Positions 26,439 to 35,747 of a DNA stretch of 64,000 bases are shown here, in pieces. The notes beneath the pieces are model-generated. The model worked only from the letters and a program-made list of their open reading frames with translations. It made no database searches and had not been told where the DNA came from. Every line of letters starts with the position of its first letter. The stretch's first letter is position 1. This DNA is from Kordia periserrulae (lineage in GTDB: Bacteria > Bacteroidota > Bacteroidia > Flavobacteriales > Flavobacteriaceae). Where the stretch lies: positions 334,226 to 398,225 of the forward strand of contig NZ_QBKT01000005.1 of assembly GCF_003054265.1 (NCBI RefSeq). Direction: 5' to 3'. Both the position numbers and the translations under genes were made by a program.

Positions 26439-27380
26439 CTAAAAAGAAGTCACCCTAACATTCCGTTTCAGTAAATAATTTTTCAACTTTTTTAGCCACA
26501 CTAACACAAATCGTGGACTTTTGATAAGAATTCGTTGCTTGATAGTTAAATTATTATAATTGATATTTTGAAGTATATAATTTCGTTGCAACTTGGCATT
26601 TTCCAACGTATATAAAGAAGCGAAAATATAGCGATACAAATCCAAATACTTTTTTAGGGAAGGATTGTTCTTAGCAGCTTTTTCGTAACTATGTAAATGC
26701 GGAATAAACTTTGATGAAATAGTGTCTTTGCTCATTTGGTTGGGAACTTCTAGGCGAATTTCTGCCAACGGTTCGTAATGATAGGCAACACGGTATTTTG
26801 AACAAAATCGGATATAAAAATCGATGTCTTCCGCAAACGTAATTTTTGAGTCAAAAACTTCCACATCTTGGCAAATTTCCTTTTTAAAAGCAACGCTACT
26901 TTGACAAAAAATCGGCTGAAACATGCTCGCTTTAAAAAAATCATCCAACAAAAAAGACGTTCCTTGTAAAGAAGCATCCATATTCTTTTTCGGAACTAAG
27001 TTTTCATGCGAGGCATACACTTCCATATAATCTGTTCCATACAAAGACGCTTCAGGAAATGTAGTGTGTAATTTGTGAATGGTTTCTAAAAAATTGGGCA
27101 ACCAAACATCGTCTGCATCCAACAAGGCGATAATTTCACCAGAAGCTTTAAAAATTCCGTGATTCCGCGTAGTGGAAAGTCCCAAATTCTCAGGATTTTC
27201 TATCAGTTGAATTCTATCGTCTGAAATTTGTGAAACGATAGAAACACTTTTGTCCGTGCTCGCGTCATTGACAATCAGCAATTCAAAATCCGTAAAGGTT
27301 TGTTGCAACACACTTTCAACAGTTTGCTGAATGTATGTTTCTTTGTTATACAATGGAATAATTACGGAAAAAAGTGGCAT
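26439..27380 (-). CDS. GT2-family glycosyltransferase
   Basis: A 313-residue GT-A enzyme beginning FSVIIPLYNKETYIQQTVES, with the donor-site Asp in NDASTDKS and the metal-binding ALLDADDVW. A later ITFAEDIDFYIRF holds the catalytic ED. Family 2 enzymes invert the anomeric configuration. Its start codon overlaps the stop of the GT2 gene at 27380-28276 (TAATG), so the two are coupled. Confidence 0.9.
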   Translation of the reverse strand: MPLFSVIIPLYNKETYIQQTVESVLQQTFTDFELLIVNDASTDKSVSIVSQISDDRIQLIENPENLGLSTTRNHGIFKASGEIIALLDADDVWLPNFLETIHKLHTTFPEASLYGTDYMEVYASHENLVPKKNMDASLQGTSFLLDDFFKASMFQPIFCQSSVAFKKEICQDVEVFDSKITFAEDIDFYIRFCSKYRVAYHYEPLAEIRLEVPNQMSKDTISSKFIPHLHSYEKAAKNNPSLKKYLDLYRYIFASLYTLENAKLQRNYILQNINYNNLTIKQRILIKSPRFVLVWLKKLKNYLLKRNVRVTSF

Positions 27381-28276
27381 TATTGACGCTTATCTAAGTA
27401 GCAAAGATACGTTAATCTGTATAAGTCAAAAATAAACATGGACGGATTGTTGGAAAGTAAATTTTTCTCAAAACGGTTTCCAAACCAACGATATAGTAAG
27501 GATAAAACATGGTTAATGCCAAAATTTTTGACACGTTTGAACATTTTTGTAATTAAAATATCATTGTGTTCAATCAATCCGTTTTTTAAAAATAAAATCA
27601 GCACTTCTACCGATTCCATCGATTTTCGAATAAATTCTTTACTCGTGTCCAATCCCAAATGATACACAGGATTGTGAATGTGTGTCATGTGAACTTCCGC
27701 GTGTTTCAAATCGTTGGCAAACAGCGTATCTTCATGGCGCGCATTGGGAATATCTTCGTTAAATTTTACTTTTTGAAACACGTCTTTTTTAATCAAAAAA
27801 CTCAAGGTTAAAAAGCGCAAATACGACGCTTCTTCACGTTCTTTAACGCTCAACGCTTCACGTTCTTTTCCGTAAACCCAACGCAATACATTTTCTTGTT
27901 TGGGTTTCTCTTCTTGATATAAAATTCCACCGTAAATCACTTCTTTTTCGTCTGAAATAGCGGCAATATATTTAGAAATAAAATCTGCTTTAACGGGAAT
28001 CACATCAGCATCTAAAAACAACAGCCAATTAAAATTCGCCTTTTGTGCCAGCAAGTTCCGAATTCGGCTGCGACCGATATTTTCAGGTAAAACAGCATAT
28101 GAAGCATTGGAAAGCAAGTTGATAGGCTCATTTTTTTTGATGCTTTCCTGTTCGTCAGAACAATCATCCAAGCATACAATTTCAAACGTAATTCCAGTTG
28201 CTACAGCTTGCGAATGTATCGTTTCTACCAACGTAGAAATGTCGTAATTGTATGTAGGAATCAAAATTGAAAGCAT
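27380..28276 (-). CDS. GT2-family glycosyltransferase
   Basis: A 298-residue protein with an N-terminal GT-A domain: LSILIPTYNYDISTLVETIH, CLDDCSDE and WLLFLDADVIP (DxD metal site), and NARHEDTLFA for the catalytic acid. It is the first of a two-gene leftward unit with the GT2 gene at 26439. Acceptor and donor sugars are unknown; the location suggests the same surface glycan. Confidence 0.9.
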   Translation of the reverse strand: MLSILIPTYNYDISTLVETIHSQAVATGITFEIVCLDDCSDEQESIKKNEPINLLSNASYAVLPENIGRSRIRNLLAQKANFNWLLFLDADVIPVKADFISKYIAAISDEKEVIYGGILYQEEKPKQENVLRWVYGKEREALSVKEREEASYLRFLTLSFLIKKDVFQKVKFNEDIPNARHEDTLFANDLKHAEVHMTHIHNPVYHLGLDTSKEFIRKSMESVEVLILFLKNGLIEHNDILITKMFKRVKNFGINHVLSLLYRWFGNRFEKNLLSNNPSMFIFDLYRLTYLCYLDKRQ

Positions 28277-28377
28277 GCGTACGAACTAGATACAGTTTAG
28301 ACTGCCAAAGTAAGCTTAATTTTTTAAATTCTCAGCAGTGAATTGCTAAAATAACAGGTGCTAAAAAGCGGAAATGT

Positions 28378-29058
28378 TTACGCGCCTTTCTGAACGACTT
28401 CAAAGACTTTCCCTTCATCGCATTTTAGCGTTTTGGAAGGATATTTTAAAATCAAAGCGTAATCGTGGGTTGCCATTAAAATGGTACGTCCGTTTTTGTT
28501 GATTTCTTGCAGTACTTCCATGACTTCCACACTGGTTTGCGGGTCTAAATTTCCTGTAGGCTCATCGGCAATAATCAGTTCAGGATCGTTTAGCAAAGCA
28601 CGTGCAATGGCAATACGTTGTTGCTCGCCACCAGAAAGTTCGTAGGGAAACTTGAAGTTTTTCGTTTTCATCCCAACTTTATCCAACACCTCATCAATTT
28701 TCGCTTTCATTTTGTCTTTATCTTTCCAGCCAGTAGCTTTAAGCACGAATGCTAAATTATCAGCAACCGTTCTGTCTTGCAACAATTGAAAATCTTGAAA
28801 AACAATGCCTAATTTTCTACGTAAAAACGGAATATCTTTTTCTTTTAACGTTTTTAGATTGAAATCGACCACCGTTCCTTCGCCATCTGTCAAAGGCAAA
28901 TCGCCGTACAATGTTTTCATAAAACTACTCTTTCCCGAGCCTGTTTTTCCAATCAAATACACAAAATCACCTTTGTGGATGGTGAGATTGACATCGGAAA
29001 GAATCAAGTTTTCACGTTGAAAAATAGAAACGTTTCTAAGGCTGAGAATTTGTTCCAT
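28378..29058 (-). CDS. ftsE: Cell-division ABC ATPase FtsE
   Basis: A 226-residue ATPase with Walker A GKTGSGKS (37-44), Q-loop IVFQDFQLLQDRTVADNL, signature LSGGEQQRIAIARAL, Walker B LIIADEPTGNLDP and a normal H-loop ATHD. The DRTVADNLAFVL segment is typical of FtsE. With FtsX it controls peptidoglycan hydrolases at the septum. No ftsX gene is adjacent, which is usual in Bacteroidota, where the two are often unlinked. LolD-type function is the alternative. Confidence 0.85.
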   Translation of the reverse strand: MEQILSLRNVSIFQRENLILSDVNLTIHKGDFVYLIGKTGSGKSSFMKTLYGDLPLTDGEGTVVDFNLKTLKEKDIPFLRRKLGIVFQDFQLLQDRTVADNLAFVLKATGWKDKDKMKAKIDEVLDKVGMKTKNFKFPYELSGGEQQRIAIARALLNDPELIIADEPTGNLDPQTSVEVMEVLQEINKNGRTILMATHDYALILKYPSKTLKCDEGKVFEVVQKGA

Positions 29059-29146
29059 GAATGCTAAGGGATTTTAAAAGATAACACAAAGTAAACAATT
29101 AAACCGCAATACAGAAAACTTATTGTGGTAAATGCTGTTTCTACAC

Positions 29147-29171
29147 AAAAAAAAGCGAACCGAAGTTCGCT
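29147..29171 (-). terminator. Terminator of precursor gene 29219-29413
   Basis: On the minus strand a GCGAAC-ttcg-GTTCGC stem is followed by eight T. The same hairpin recurs at 29564-29587. Confidence 0.85.
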
Positions 29172-29218
29172 TTGTTCGTAGCTTTTTAATGTTTCTTACG
29201 TGTACATTTTTGATGCTT

Positions 29219-29413
29219 CTATCCGCAGAATAATTCAGTTTGACAATCTTCTGTAACCATTGGTGGATCACACGGACCTGTTAATTGAAAACAACAAAGT
29301 AGCAAAACGCCATCAGTAATAAATGTCAATCTTGGATCGCCTCCAGCAACATTTTCAAAATTTGAAATTGACTTTTTGTTCAATTTTAATGATTTTAAAT
29401 TCTTTTTTTTCAT
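29219..29413 (-). CDS. Class I lanthipeptide-like precursor (64 aa)
   Basis: The leader MKKKNLKSLKLNKKSISNFE is near-canonical for Bacteroidota lanthipeptides, ending in a cleavage-type AGG. The 39-residue core has five Cys, including CC and GPCDPP, plus Ser/Thr. It resembles the neighbour at 29972 (GG...DPR and GPC in both). The product would need a LanB/LanC pair and a double-Gly protease encoded elsewhere. It has its own terminator and a TATCTTAG-type promoter element upstream. Confidence 0.8.
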   Translation of the reverse strand: MKKKNLKSLKLNKKSISNFENVAGGDPRLTFITDGVLLLCCFQLTGPCDPPMVTEDCQTELFCG

Positions 29414-29563
29414 GATTTAAAGTTTTAATTTTTGGTTTCACTAAGATAAGTATCGTGATTGCTACAAACAAGACATTTTTTACGTTGAAAATAGATAGAT
29501 TTTTGAATCGGTTCCTTCTTTTAATTTTGTTCTTTTCAACCAAGAATCATGCTGTTTTGGCAT

Positions 29564-29587
29564 AAAAAAAGCGAACCGAAGTTCGCT
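29564..29587 (-). terminator. Terminator of precursor gene 29599-29748
   Basis: GCGAACcgaaGTTCGC stem with seven T on the minus strand, identical in core to 29147-29171. Confidence 0.85.
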
Positions 29588-29598
29588 AGAAGTTTGTG

Positions 29599-29748
29599 TT
29601 ACTGTTCTTCTTGTTTTGTTGGACAATGTCCGTACGATGGACAATGACAAATAGAAAGTGGTTTGGAATCGGTGCCACCTTTCAATTTAGCAATGGTAGA
29701 AATGGTTTCTTTTTTAAGATTGAACGAGTTGATTTCCTTCTTTTTCAT
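29599..29748 (-). CDS. Lanthipeptide-like precursor (49 aa)
   Basis: I start at the ATG at 29748; an upstream Met at 29817 would add a hydrophobic stretch unlike any precursor leader. The leader MKKKEINSFNLKKETISTI carries the FNLKKETIS pattern, reminiscent of the FNLD box of class I lanthipeptide leaders, and ends in KGG. The core (TDSKPLSICHCPSYGHCPTK) has three Cys and several Ser/Thr, plus the repeated HCP motif. Modification enzymes are not nearby. Confidence 0.75.
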   Translation of the reverse strand: MKKKEINSFNLKKETISTIAKLKGGTDSKPLSICHCPSYGHCPTKQEEQ

Positions 29749-29922
29749 GATTAAATGATTTAAAATTAATAATTTAAAAAGATACAAAACATGTGCGTGA
29801 AAAATAAGTATTCCCAACGATTTTGAACCGAATTATGGAATTTTCATAAAAAAGGACTTATATAATAGAATACTATAATTTTTAGAAAAGAAATGCCTCG
29901 TGAATAGCAAATAGTGAATAGA

Positions 29923-29957
29923 AAAGGTCAGAAGCAATTCTGACCTTTAGTTTTTTT
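29923..29957. terminator. Bidirectional hairpin after precursor 29972-30163
   Basis: AAAGGTCAGAA-gcaa-TTCTGACCTTT, with a T-run on the plus side and TTTT on the minus side. It ends the leftward precursor gene. Confidence 0.7.
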
Positions 29958-29971
29958 GGATTTTTTGCGAC

Positions 29972-30163
29972 TTAACAATTGATGGAAGTACAAGGACCAA
30001 TAGTGTATATACAGGCATTAGGACAATAATCAATAGTAGTATCGTTCACACAATCTGGTGCTGCTGTTCTTGGGTCATTTTGTCCACCATTCAATTTAAA
30101 GTCGTTTAATTTTGAAATGGACTTTTTGTTTAGCTTTAATGATTTTAAACTTTTTCTTTTCAT
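29972..30163 (-). CDS. Class I lanthipeptide-like precursor (63 aa)
   Basis: The leader MKRKSLKSLKLNKKSISKLN is nearly the same as that of 29219-29413, followed by KLNGG. The core has five Cys and several Thr (DCVNDTTIDYCPNACIYT and then GPCTSINC). A likely paralog of 29219-29413. All three precursors in this block are on the same strand and separately terminated, so each may be expressed alone. Confidence 0.8.
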   Translation of the reverse strand: MKRKSLKSLKLNKKSISKLNDFKLNGGQNDPRTAAPDCVNDTTIDYCPNACIYTIGPCTSINC

Positions 30164-30545
30164 AACATTTTACTATTTAAGGTTATACGATTTTAATATA
30201 CTAAAAATCTTATTAAAAAAGAAAGATTTTACCTTTAATTATTCATAAATACGACTCTTTTAATAATGCATTTAGATGCATAAGCGTCTTTACAAAGGCA
30301 AAGATTTTGAAATTACTTTTCCTCAAGAAAAGCAGTCAAATTGTTAAGAAATTCCTAAATACCACACTAAAATTGCTTTTTGTGAATAAATGATATAATT
30401 ATACCCAAAAAGCGACGTTATTTAGATAATAATACTGAATTTTTGAACCGTTCAAAATTGGCGAATCCTATTTATTTATGGTAAGTTTGTAAGGAACAGA
30501 AATTCAATCGCAATTCATTGCCAATCTCATAAAAACACAAGATTC
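30164..30545. other. AT-rich divergent intergenic region
   Basis: No gene is seen. It holds a dyad TTTTGAA-ccg-TTCAAAA at 30442-30458 and the promoter of the TPR gene. Confidence 0.55.
30458..30489 (+). promoter_or_regulatory. Promoter of the large TPR gene
   Basis: TTG at 30458-30460, 21 bases, then TAAGTTTG at 30482-30489. The -33 part touches the TTTTGAA...TTCAAAA dyad. Confidence 0.6.
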
Positions 30546-33500
30546 ATGAGTAAAAAAAATCTTCAATTCATTCTATGCTTAGTGTTCCTTTGTTTTCAAC
30601 TTTCCTTTGCACAAAAAACAAAAGTGTACACGCACGATTTAAAAGAATACAACGAAGCCTTACACTTGTACAATAGCAAGCAATACCAAGCTTCGCAAAC
30701 ACTTTTTGACAAAGTGAAAAGAACCACTGACGATTACGAAACAGAAGCCAATTGTGCTTATTATATTGCCAATTGTGCCGTGCGATTGAATCAGTTGGGC
30801 GCGGATAATATGATGGAAGATTTCGTAAAAAGATATCCAACAAGCACCAAAAGAAATTCAGCCTATATTGATGTTGCCGATTATTATTTTGAGAATGGAA
30901 AATACGCGCGCGCTCTCAAGTGGTATGACATGTCGGGAGACAAAGGATTGACCAATTCGCAACGAGAAGAATACAACTTTAAAAAAGGCTATGCGTATTT
31001 CACGTCAAAAAAATACGACCAAGCAAAAACCTACTTTCAAAAACTATTAGATTCTCCAAAATACGGTTCGCAAGCTAAATATTATACAGGGTATATTGCG
31101 TATCAAGAAGATAATTATAAAGAAGCAAGCGAGTATTTTGACGGTGTTTCCCAAGATGAAGAATACAATGAAAAACTGTCGTATTTCAAAGCAGACATGA
31201 ATTTTAAATTGGGGAATTTTCAAAAAGCCATTGATTTATCGAAAAAAGAATTGCCAAATGCAGACCGCAAAGAAATTTCGGAACTCAATAAAATCATTGG
31301 AGAAAGTCATTTCAACCTCAAAGAATACGAAGAAGCAATTCCGTATTTAAAAGCCTATAAAGGTAAAAAAGGACGTTGGAACAACACCGATTTCTATCAA
31401 TTAGGTTACGCGTACTACCAACAAAAAGATTATGAAAACGCCATCAAGCAATTCAATAAAATTGTAGATGGAAATAATTTCGTAGCACAAAACGCCTATT
31501 ACCATTTAGGAGAATGTTATCTAAATACCGACAAAAAACAACAAGCGCTGAATGCTTTCCGCAACGCATCGCAAATGAATTTTGATGTAAAAATTCAAGA
31601 AGATGCAGGATTGAATTATGCGCGATTGAGCTACGAAATCGGAAATCCGTACGAAAGTGTGCCTTCTGTCTTGACTTCCTACTTAAAAAAATATCCTGAA
31701 ACCGAACATCAAGCGGAATTGGAAGAATTATTGGTAAGCTCATATATCACTTCAAAAGATTACGAAGCGGCGTTGAATTTATTAGAATCCAGCAAAAAAT
31801 ACAGCGACAAATCTACCTATCAAAAAGTGGCGTTTTACCGTGCGATTGAATTGTTTAACGATAGCAAATATCAAGAAGCGTTGACCTTCTTTGACAAATC
31901 GCTCAAAGAAAACGAATCGCCAGAATACACTGCAAGAGCAACCTTTTGGAAAGCAGAAACCAACTATTTATTAGACAATTATGATTTGGCGTTGCAAGGG
32001 TTTCAATCGTTTGCCAATGCAAATATCACAGATACGGAAGAAGCGCAAACCATCAATTACAACTTGGCGTACACGTATTTCAAACAAAAAGAGTACACCA
32101 ACGCGATTTCAAACTTTGAAAAATTCATCGCAAACAATGCTGACGATTCGGCACGCGTAAATGACAGTTATTTGCGTTTGGGTGATAGTCACTTTGTAAC
32201 AAGCGATTACGCAAATGCCATCAAAGCGTACGATAAAGCAATTGCGATGAACGGAATTGACGAAGATTATGCGTATTTCCAAAAAGCGATTAGCTACGGT
32301 TTTACAGGAAAAACCAATACAAAAATCAGCGAGTTGGACAAGTTCATCAAAAAATATAAAAAATCGTCCTTGCGTGATGATGCCTTATACGAATTAGGAA
32401 ACACGTACATCAACAACGACGAAACCACAAAAGGACTGAATACTTACGAGCAAATGGTGGAAGAATACCCAAGAAGCTCGTATGTGTCGAAAGCAATGTT
32501 AAAGCAAGGATTGATTAACTACAATACAGGGAAAAATCAAGTAGCATTGACAAAATTCCGTTCGGTAGTTTCCAAATTTCCAAACACGGAAGAAGCAATT
32601 CAAGCAGTAGCAACGGCGAAACTAATTTATATCGAATTGGGACAAGTAGAAACCTATGCAAATTGGGTGAAAAATCTTGATTTTGTTGATGTAACGGATG
32701 CCGAATTGGACAAAGCAACTTATGAAGCGGCTGAAAAGCAATTCATCCAAAACAATACCGACAAAGCCATTGAAGGTTTTGAAAAATATGTACAGCAATT
32801 TCCAAACGGACTCAACGCGGTAAAAGCGAATTTCTACTTGGCACAATCGTATTTTAGCAAAGGAGAAACGCAAAAAACCATTCCGCATTACGAATACGTA
32901 TTGCAAAGTGAGCGCAACGAATACACAGAACAAGCCTTAGCACGATTGGCGCAAGTATTATTAGAAAAAGACAATTATGCAAAAGCGATTCCTGTACTTC
33001 TACGTTTGGAAGAAAGTGCCGATTTCCCTCAGAATGTAACCTATGCGCAATCCAATCTGATGAAAATCTACTACGAACAAGATAACTACGCAAAAACGGT
33101 AGCATACGCTGAAAAAGTGCTAGCAATCGACAAAATTGACGATCGTATCAAAAGTGATGCGCACATATTCATAGCGCGTTCTGCCATTGCAACCAATGAC
33201 GAAGACAAAGCAAAAACGGCGTATCAAGAAGTGCAAAAAATCGCCACAGGAAAACTAGCGGCAGAAGCGTTGTATTACGAAGCGTATTTCAAAAACAAAG
33301 AAAAAGACTATGAAGGTTCGAATGCAGTCATTCAAACATTGGTCAAAAACTACTCCAGCTACAAACAATTTGGAGCCAAAGGATTGATTTTAATGGCGAA
33401 AAACTCCTATGCGTTAGAAGATTCGTTCCAAGCAACCTATATTTTAGAAAGTGTCATTAAAAACTTCCAAAAATACCCTGAAGAAGTAGCAGAAGCAGAA

Positions 33501-33584
33501 GCTGAATTAGCTAAAATCAAAGCAGCGGAAGCCAAACGGAATTCGTCGGTTACGCCACCAAAAGATGAAGACGACGGAAACTAA
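30546..33584 (+). CDS. Large secreted tetratricopeptide-repeat protein
   Basis: A 1012-residue protein with a signal peptide (LQFILCLVFLCFQLSFAQ) and TPR-like repeats over its whole length; repeated lengths of roughly 34-38 residues contain Y-x4-Y-x2-A patterns (YYLGECYLNTDKKQQALNAF-type). The C-terminus is Glu/Ala/Lys-rich. It is periplasmic or outer-membrane associated and probably a protein scaffold, comparable to YbgF/BamD-type TPR proteins. The outer-membrane barrel gene follows after 48 bases and likely functions with it. This pairing is common in Flavobacteriia, but no function is established to my knowledge. Confidence 0.85.
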   Translation: MSKKNLQFILCLVFLCFQLSFAQKTKVYTHDLKEYNEALHLYNSKQYQASQTLFDKVKRTTDDYETEANCAYYIANCAVRLNQLGADNMMEDFVKRYPTSTKRNSAYIDVADYYFENGKYARALKWYDMSGDKGLTNSQREEYNFKKGYAYFTSKKYDQAKTYFQKLLDSPKYGSQAKYYTGYIAYQEDNYKEASEYFDGVSQDEEYNEKLSYFKADMNFKLGNFQKAIDLSKKELPNADRKEISELNKIIGESHFNLKEYEEAIPYLKAYKGKKGRWNNTDFYQLGYAYYQQKDYENAIKQFNKIVDGNNFVAQNAYYHLGECYLNTDKKQQALNAFRNASQMNFDVKIQEDAGLNYARLSYEIGNPYESVPSVLTSYLKKYPETEHQAELEELLVSSYITSKDYEAALNLLESSKKYSDKSTYQKVAFYRAIELFNDSKYQEALTFFDKSLKENESPEYTARATFWKAETNYLLDNYDLALQGFQSFANANITDTEEAQTINYNLAYTYFKQKEYTNAISNFEKFIANNADDSARVNDSYLRLGDSHFVTSDYANAIKAYDKAIAMNGIDEDYAYFQKAISYGFTGKTNTKISELDKFIKKYKKSSLRDDALYELGNTYINNDETTKGLNTYEQMVEEYPRSSYVSKAMLKQGLINYNTGKNQVALTKFRSVVSKFPNTEEAIQAVATAKLIYIELGQVETYANWVKNLDFVDVTDAELDKATYEAAEKQFIQNNTDKAIEGFEKYVQQFPNGLNAVKANFYLAQSYFSKGETQKTIPHYEYVLQSERNEYTEQALARLAQVLLEKDNYAKAIPVLLRLEESADFPQNVTYAQSNLMKIYYEQDNYAKTVAYAEKVLAIDKIDDRIKSDAHIFIARSAIATNDEDKAKTAYQEVQKIATGKLAAEALYYEAYFKNKEKDYEGSNAVIQTLVKNYSSYKQFGAKGLILMAKNSYALEDSFQATYILESVIKNFQKYPEEVAEAEAELAKIKAAEAKRNSSVTPPKDEDDGN

Positions 33585-33632
33585 AAAGCGAACGATTTGA
33601 AATCAAACACAAACTTACAAAGCAAGCACAAC

Positions 33633-35384
33633 ATGCGAAATCACATCATAAAATCAACTTGTCTATTAGTGGTACTATTCATAGCAAATTTTGCGACTGC
33701 ACAAGAAAAAGAAAAAGACAAGGATAAAGACAAAAAAAACATCGGGACGGAAGTGGTAAATGTGGTAAAACCATACACGCCATCAGTTTCGGACGCGTTC
33801 AAAATAAAGCAAACTCCGTCACTAAACGATAAAGAAACGGCAAAAAAGAAGGAAATCAAATACTCCATTTTCTCGTTTCCTGTGGCATCAACATTTACGC
33901 CAGCCAAAGGTCGTGCGGCAAACTTAAAGAAAGCCGAAAAAGAACAAATTTACAATACCTACGTGTCGCTTGGTTTAGGAAACTACAATACAGCAGCACT
34001 CGATTTTTACACAAGTAGAGCCATTAGCCGTGACGAAACCTTTGACATTGCGTTGCGTCATCACTCGTCGCAAGGTGATATTGATGGTGTGGTGTTGAAT
34101 AATAATTTCTTTGATACAAAGTTGGATTTGGCATATATCAATCGCAGTCGCGACTTATCTTGGAAAGGAAAAGCGGGTTATCAGCATCAAATCTTTAATT
34201 GGTACGGTTTGCCAGATGTTGGATTAACGGCAGCGCAAATTGGAACAATTGACGAACAACAAACCTATCACAATGTCTATTTGGGTGCGGATGTAGACAT
34301 GGAAGATTCATTCTTTAATGGCGGAAACATCTTGTACAGAAGAATGTTTGACGCAACGAGTTCAGGCGAAAACCGATTGATTTTGCAACCAGAATTTGAA
34401 GTGGAAATCGCGGGCGAATTGATTAAAACCTTAGTAGATATTGACTATGTCGGCGGAACGTTTGAAAACAATTATGCAGGTTCAGGAAGTATTGATTACA
34501 GCACGCTAAAAGCAGGAATCTCGCCAAGTTTGGTCATTTTACGTGATGATTTAACCGTAAACTTTGGCGCAGGAATCTATGTCGCAATGGACTTAGAAAA
34601 CAGCGAAACGGATATCTTTATCTATCCAAGAGTCACAGCGCAATATCGTTTGAGTGGTGATGATATTATCGCGTATGCGGGAGTAGAAGGTGACTTGCGT
34701 CAAAACTCGTATTACGACTTTGTACAAGAAAACTTTTTTGTGTCGCCAACACTCGGAATCGCACCAACAGATCAACAATACAACGGATATTTAGGAATCA
34801 AAGGAAAGCTTACTTCTAACGTAAGTTACAATGCCAAAGCGTCGTACATGTCTGAAAAAGGAAAAGCGTTGTTTAGCGTGAATCCATTCAATCCGCAACC
34901 AGACAATGGTTACACCTACGGAAACTCGTTCAATGTATTATACGATGATGTCAACACGCTTTCGGTAGCTGGAGAAATCAATGTAGATATTACAAGTAAC
35001 TTTAAATTTGGCGCGAAGGCGGAATATTTCAATTACAACACGGATACGCAACAAGAAGCATGGAACTTGCCAAACTTGGAAGCATCTATTTTTGCGGACT
35101 ATCAAATTACGGAAAACTGGTTTGCTGGCGCGAATATCTTCTTTATCGGTGAACGAAAAGACAACGTAACCTTTGCTCCAGGAACTATCATGGCAATGAA
35201 CCAAATTGTAACGTTAGATAGTTTTATTGATGTCAATGCACATGTAGGATATCGCTTTAACGACCGTTTGTCTGTTTTTGCGAAAGCGAATAATATTGCC
35301 AATCAAGACTATCAGCGTTGGGTAAACTTTCCAGTACAGCAATTCCAAATCATGGGCGGTGCCACCTATAAATTCGATTTTTAG
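33633..35384 (+). CDS. Outer-membrane beta-barrel, TonB-dependent-receptor-like
   Basis: A 583-residue protein. I chose the ATG at 33633, which starts a signal peptide (HIIKSTCLLVVLFIANFATA), over a TTG at 33597. A charged EKEKDKDKDKKN stretch follows. The remainder alternates in a beta-barrel pattern and ends in YKFDF, the C-terminal aromatic signature of outer-membrane proteins. The last third (YRFNDRLSVFAKANNIANQDYQ) is like TonB-dependent receptor barrels, but no plug domain is evident. It lies behind the large TPR gene and is likely its partner. Confidence 0.8.
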   Translation: MRNHIIKSTCLLVVLFIANFATAQEKEKDKDKDKKNIGTEVVNVVKPYTPSVSDAFKIKQTPSLNDKETAKKKEIKYSIFSFPVASTFTPAKGRAANLKKAEKEQIYNTYVSLGLGNYNTAALDFYTSRAISRDETFDIALRHHSSQGDIDGVVLNNNFFDTKLDLAYINRSRDLSWKGKAGYQHQIFNWYGLPDVGLTAAQIGTIDEQQTYHNVYLGADVDMEDSFFNGGNILYRRMFDATSSGENRLILQPEFEVEIAGELIKTLVDIDYVGGTFENNYAGSGSIDYSTLKAGISPSLVILRDDLTVNFGAGIYVAMDLENSETDIFIYPRVTAQYRLSGDDIIAYAGVEGDLRQNSYYDFVQENFFVSPTLGIAPTDQQYNGYLGIKGKLTSNVSYNAKASYMSEKGKALFSVNPFNPQPDNGYTYGNSFNVLYDDVNTLSVAGEINVDITSNFKFGAKAEYFNYNTDTQQEAWNLPNLEASIFADYQITENWFAGANIFFIGERKDNVTFAPGTIMAMNQIVTLDSFIDVNAHVGYRFNDRLSVFAKANNIANQDYQRWVNFPVQQFQIMGGATYKFDF

Positions 35385-35410
35385 AAATAAAAAAATAATG
35401 TAACTTTTCT

Positions 35411-35442
35411 AAAAGCGTTTCATCACTTGAAGCGCTTTTTTT
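35411..35442 (+). terminator. Terminator after the barrel gene
   Basis: AAAAGCG and CGCTTTT arms with inner TCA/TGA pairing, ending in seven T. Confidence 0.75.
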
Positions 35443-35550
35443 GTGAATTTTTGTGTGATGGAATCGCATACCAAAGAAACCATTTTAAAAAGTTGTATTT
35501 TTAGGCTTGAAAATTATAATAAGTTACTTTTCAATATTAGTAAATTACAG

Positions 35551-35604
35551 AAATTCATAGCTGTTCTCGATACAACGAATCTAAGATTCGTCACTCGAAC
35601 TGAC
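35551..35604 (-). repeat. Dispersed intergenic element, copy 2
   Basis: The reverse complement reads GTCAGTTCGAGTG, then an inner AATC/GATT-type hairpin, then CGTTGTATCGAGAACAGCT. It is the same element as 19835-19890. Confidence 0.65.
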
Positions 35605-35747
35605 GGTATGCGAAATAGAAATTGAAGTCGAACTCGAAACTGAAAACGAATCGTCACTTCGAGTGTTTTTCCGCACATTGAGCTTGTCGAAATGAAGGGA
35701 AAATGTATCGAGAAGTAATTTGAAGTTTCAAATTAAACAACCAAAAA

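Larger units (their letters stand above)
35385..35747. other. Intergenic region with REP-like elements
   Basis: It contains the terminator at 35411-35442, the dispersed element at 35551-35604, and short REP-like fragments up to about 35700. No gene is seen. Confidence 0.6.
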
